DNA of 43,173 nt, taken from Actinomycetes bacterium. Lineage in GTDB: Bacteria > Actinomycetota > Actinomycetes > Nanopelagicales > Nanopelagicaceae. The position numbers were made by a program, and so were the translations under genes. Positions 41,128 to 43,173 of the stretch are shown in pieces (position 1 is the stretch's first letter; each line of letters begins with the position of its first letter). Below the pieces are notes generated by a model. It did not search any database. It was given only the letters and a program-made list of their open reading frames with translations, and had not been told where the DNA came from. Where the stretch lies: NCBI GenBank assembly GCA_014190175.1, contig BJFZ01000008.1, positions 1 to 43,173 of the forward strand, in the 5' to 3' direction.

Positions 41128-42045
41128 TTAATCCTTCTTCAACTTATTTAGCAGGAATATTGCAATCACAATTGCAATTGGCACCATGCTCAGCGCCGCT
41201 GCTGCAGATTCGCCGATCTGGAATGCGGCCAAACCACGATAAGCAAATATCGGCAAAATTACCGTTGCATCAGACGGACCACCCGCCGTGGTCAACCAGA
41301 TCGCTTCAAATGAGTTGATGGTATTAATTGTTGAAAGCATAAATACGATGAGAATTACTGGTCTAATACCAGGAAGTGAAATATTCCTAAATCTGTGCCA
41401 AGCATTAGCACCATCTACGGCTGCGGCTTCATACAACTCTTTTGGAACTGCTTGCAATGCAGCCAAAAACATAATTGCCCAGAAAGGGAATCCGCGCCAA
41501 ATGGTGGCAAAAATAACGGAGGCCATCGCCCAAGTCCGATCTCCTAAAAATGCAATAGGAGCATCGGTTATTCCAGTTTTTGTTAGAAAGATATTAAGTG
41601 CACCTACATCTGGATTGTAAATCAATTTCCAAACCATAAATGCGACGAAGCCTGGCATAGCGTATGGAACTAATACAACAGCGCGCCAAAATCCGCGCGC
41701 CACCAATTTTTGGTGTAACAAAATTGCTATCCCTAATCCTAAAATGAACTTCCCTGCTTGTACGAATGAGACATAAACAACTGAGTTTCTAGCAGCAGTA
41801 ATAAACTCTGGATCTGAGAAGAGAGCGATGTAATTGTCTATCCCAACAAATTTTGCGTCATTTCCAAGCGTCTTATCAGTAAGACTTGTCCAAACTTCAT
41901 AAGTAAGGGGATAGGCAAAAAAGAAAACTAGCACCGACATCGCAGGTAACATCATGAAATAGCCAAAGAGGCTTGACGGGGCAAAAATGCCATCACGTTT
42001 TTTAGAACTTATCGTCTTTGAATTCTCAATGGTATTTCTGGACAT
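41128..42045 (-). CDS. CUT1 sugar ABC transporter permease (MalF type)
   Basis: A 305-residue permease with a polar N-terminus, about six membrane segments, and the EAA loop YEAAAVDGANAWHRFRNI. A GAGGAGA ribosome site precedes the ATG. It follows the binding-protein gene after a 110-bp gap that holds a stem-loop, and is 2 bp from its MalG-type partner. It is not especially close to the other MalF-type proteins in the window. Confidence 0.92.
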   Translation of the reverse strand: MSRNTIENSKTISSKKRDGIFAPSSLFGYFMMLPAMSVLVFFFAYPLTYEVWTSLTDKTLGNDAKFVGIDNYIALFSDPEFITAARNSVVYVSFVQAGKFILGLGIAILLHQKLVARGFWRAVVLVPYAMPGFVAFMVWKLIYNPDVGALNIFLTKTGITDAPIAFLGDRTWAMASVIFATIWRGFPFWAIMFLAALQAVPKELYEAAAVDGANAWHRFRNISLPGIRPVILIVFMLSTINTINSFEAIWLTTAGGPSDATVILPIFAYRGLAAFQIGESAAAALSMVPIAIVIAIFLLNKLKKD

Positions 42046-42088
42046 ATTTTCTCCTCAATACCTTTATCAAATTTAAAAAATTCAGAAA

Positions 42089-42123
42089 TTTGGGCGAGTC
42101 ACATGTTCTGTGACTCACCCAAA
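42089..42123. terminator. Intercistronic stem-loop between binding-protein and permease genes
   Basis: TTTGGG (42089-42094) and GAGTCACA (42096-42103) pair with TGTGACTC (42109-42116) and CCCAAA (42118-42123). This leaves one C-A mismatch and loop TGTTC. On the minus strand it stands after the binding-protein stop and before the MalF-type gene, exactly as at 21633-21665. Partial termination or mRNA protection favouring the binding protein is the likely role. Confidence 0.75.
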
Positions 42124-42154
42124 ACTTCTTAGCCGTTCTCTACGATCTTAAAGC

Positions 42155-43173
42155 TTATTTATCGTAAAGAGCTTGACAGACTGCTTGTGCCTCTTTGATC
42201 GTTTTATCAGCACTATCTCCATCAATTATGTGACGCTGAACCATTTTAGAGAGGTTGAAGTTTATTCCCATTGCTGCAAATGCAGCATTGTTCACATCTG
42301 GCCAAGCGGCACCACGGGAAGTGTTTGCTAATGCATACAAACCAGATAGATGTCCTTCTTCTGTCCAATAATTGAAGGTATATCCCTTTAATACTGGTCC
42401 GTAAATCGCATACTCCAAATATTCTTGCATATTCCGTTTCTCCATTAAATATTTAATTAGATCTTTGGCAAGTTCAGGATATTTTGTGGATTTTGGAATA
42501 ACTCTTACCACGCCACCCGCTGGAGCGGCCCGTAATTTTGGACCTGCAGGTAGCGCTGAAAAGCCAGTGTTTTTAGCTTGGGCGGTCAATGCATCTGATT
42601 TTGGCCAAGAAGCAGAGCCATTGAGTTGGGTGATTTGCACAGAACCAGTATTCATAATGAATACCGTCTTGCCACCTATGTAAAGGTTGTTATCCCATCC
42701 ACCATCTGTCGTTACTGCACCTGGAGCATATGCGCCTTTGTCGTACCACTTCTTCACAAATGCAAGGAAGTCTCGGGTTGCAGGTGCATCAATAGTGCAC
42801 TTCTTGCCCGCATCATCTGCGTAACGTCCACCAAAACTTGCAAATTGGGCACGTAAAGTTCCTTCAGCATCACTAACATTTCCGAGTGCAAATCCGGCAC
42901 CGCCAACTTTCATGGTTTTGGTGGCGGCCTCCATCAACTCTTCCCAAGTCTCAGGGGCTGTAGTTTTGGCTCCGGCTGCTTTAAGAAGGTCAACTCTTCT
43001 GAAAATAATGTTTCCAGTGACTCCGTATGGGATTCCTAATCCCTTACCGACATAATCTTTATCTAAAAATTGCGCAGCGCCTGTAGTCCATCCGCCATCA
43101 CGCTTAGCAAGGTCATCTGCGATTGATTGCAGATCGAACAAATTTTTTGAACCAAGTTGCAACATCAAATCAG
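42155..43173 (-). CDS. CUT1 extracellular sugar-binding protein, N-terminus cut by the window
   Basis: The frame is open through the right window edge, so the signal peptide and first lobe start are missing; about 339 residues are visible. GIPYGVTGNIIFRRVDLLK and ETWEELMEAA are typical of family 1 sugar-binding proteins (MalE/UgpB type). FVKKWYDKGAYAPG, MNTGSVQI and a late GPVLKGYTFNYW also fit. It heads the operon with two permeases and two UxuA-type dehydratases, so the ligand may be an acidic sugar or an oligosaccharide that yields hexuronate. It is not closely similar to the binding protein at 21691-23004. Confidence 0.87.
   Translation of the reverse strand, partial: DLMLQLGSKNLFDLQSIADDLAKRDGGWTTGAAQFLDKDYVGKGLGIPYGVTGNIIFRRVDLLKAAGAKTTAPETWEELMEAATKTMKVGGAGFALGNVSDAEGTLRAQFASFGGRYADDAGKKCTIDAPATRDFLAFVKKWYDKGAYAPGAVTTDGGWDNNLYIGGKTVFIMNTGSVQITQLNGSASWPKSDALTAQAKNTGFSALPAGPKLRAAPAGGVVRVIPKSTKYPELAKDLIKYLMEKRNMQEYLEYAIYGPVLKGYTFNYWTEEGHLSGLYALANTSRGAAWPDVNNAAFAAMGINFNLSKMVQRHIIDGDSADKTIKEAQAVCQALYDK

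Overview
The window looks like a chromosomal segment of an AT-rich actinobacterium, probably a freshwater planktonic lineage of the Nanopelagicales (acI) type. The reasons are the low G+C with short intergenic gaps, several promoters whose -10 box lies almost on the start codon (leaderless style), many carbohydrate ABC importers, and secreted proteins ending in a CVKGK...KCP.GY-type tail that I associate with that group. There is no rRNA, no intact tRNA and no housekeeping marker, so the taxonomic call is an inference. Most of the window is devoted to uptake and breakdown of sugars.

Region 1 (1-11700): a plus-strand glycan-utilisation operon. In order it holds a GH127-like enzyme (5' end cut by the window), two CUT1 sugar permeases, a second GH127-like enzyme, a GH38-like alpha-mannosidase homologue and a GH36 alpha-galactosidase. 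None of the enzymes whose start is visible has a signal peptide, so they probably act in the cytoplasm on imported oligosaccharides. A mannonate dehydratase (UxuA-type) gene converges on the operon.

Region 2 (11840-12870): three partial copies of a tRNA 3' end, two of which closely bracket a single TauE/SafE-type (TSUP) transporter gene. This looks like scars of integration at a tRNA gene.

Region 3 (13040-23000): transporters. A CUT2 system (lipoprotein binding protein, single-domain ATPase, permease) is followed by a GNAT acetyltransferase and a zinc alcohol dehydrogenase. Two paralogous CUT1 permease pairs then lie tail-to-tail, and only one of them has its own binding protein.

Region 4 (23200-38250): a duplicated module of an MFS transporter facing a large cysteine-rich secreted protein (23228-27950 and 31477-35168). 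It encloses a small catabolic cluster of an M81/MlrC-like peptidase, an SDR oxidoreductase and an aspartoacylase-family deacylase. A two-component system follows, then a divergent gene for a small secreted coiled-coil/proline-rich protein with a repeat-rich promoter region.

Region 5 (38256-43173): a minus-strand operon of binding protein (cut by the window end), two CUT1 permeases and two UxuA-type dehydratases, ended by a strong intrinsic terminator. Its first dehydratase has the same C-terminal half, residue for residue, as the one in region 1.

Recurring themes are CUT1 importers without an ATPase gene (a shared ATPase elsewhere is likely), a perfect or near-perfect stem-loop directly after every one of the three binding-protein genes, and repeated duplication: three UxuA, two GH127, two MFS, two permease pairs and three secreted proteins.
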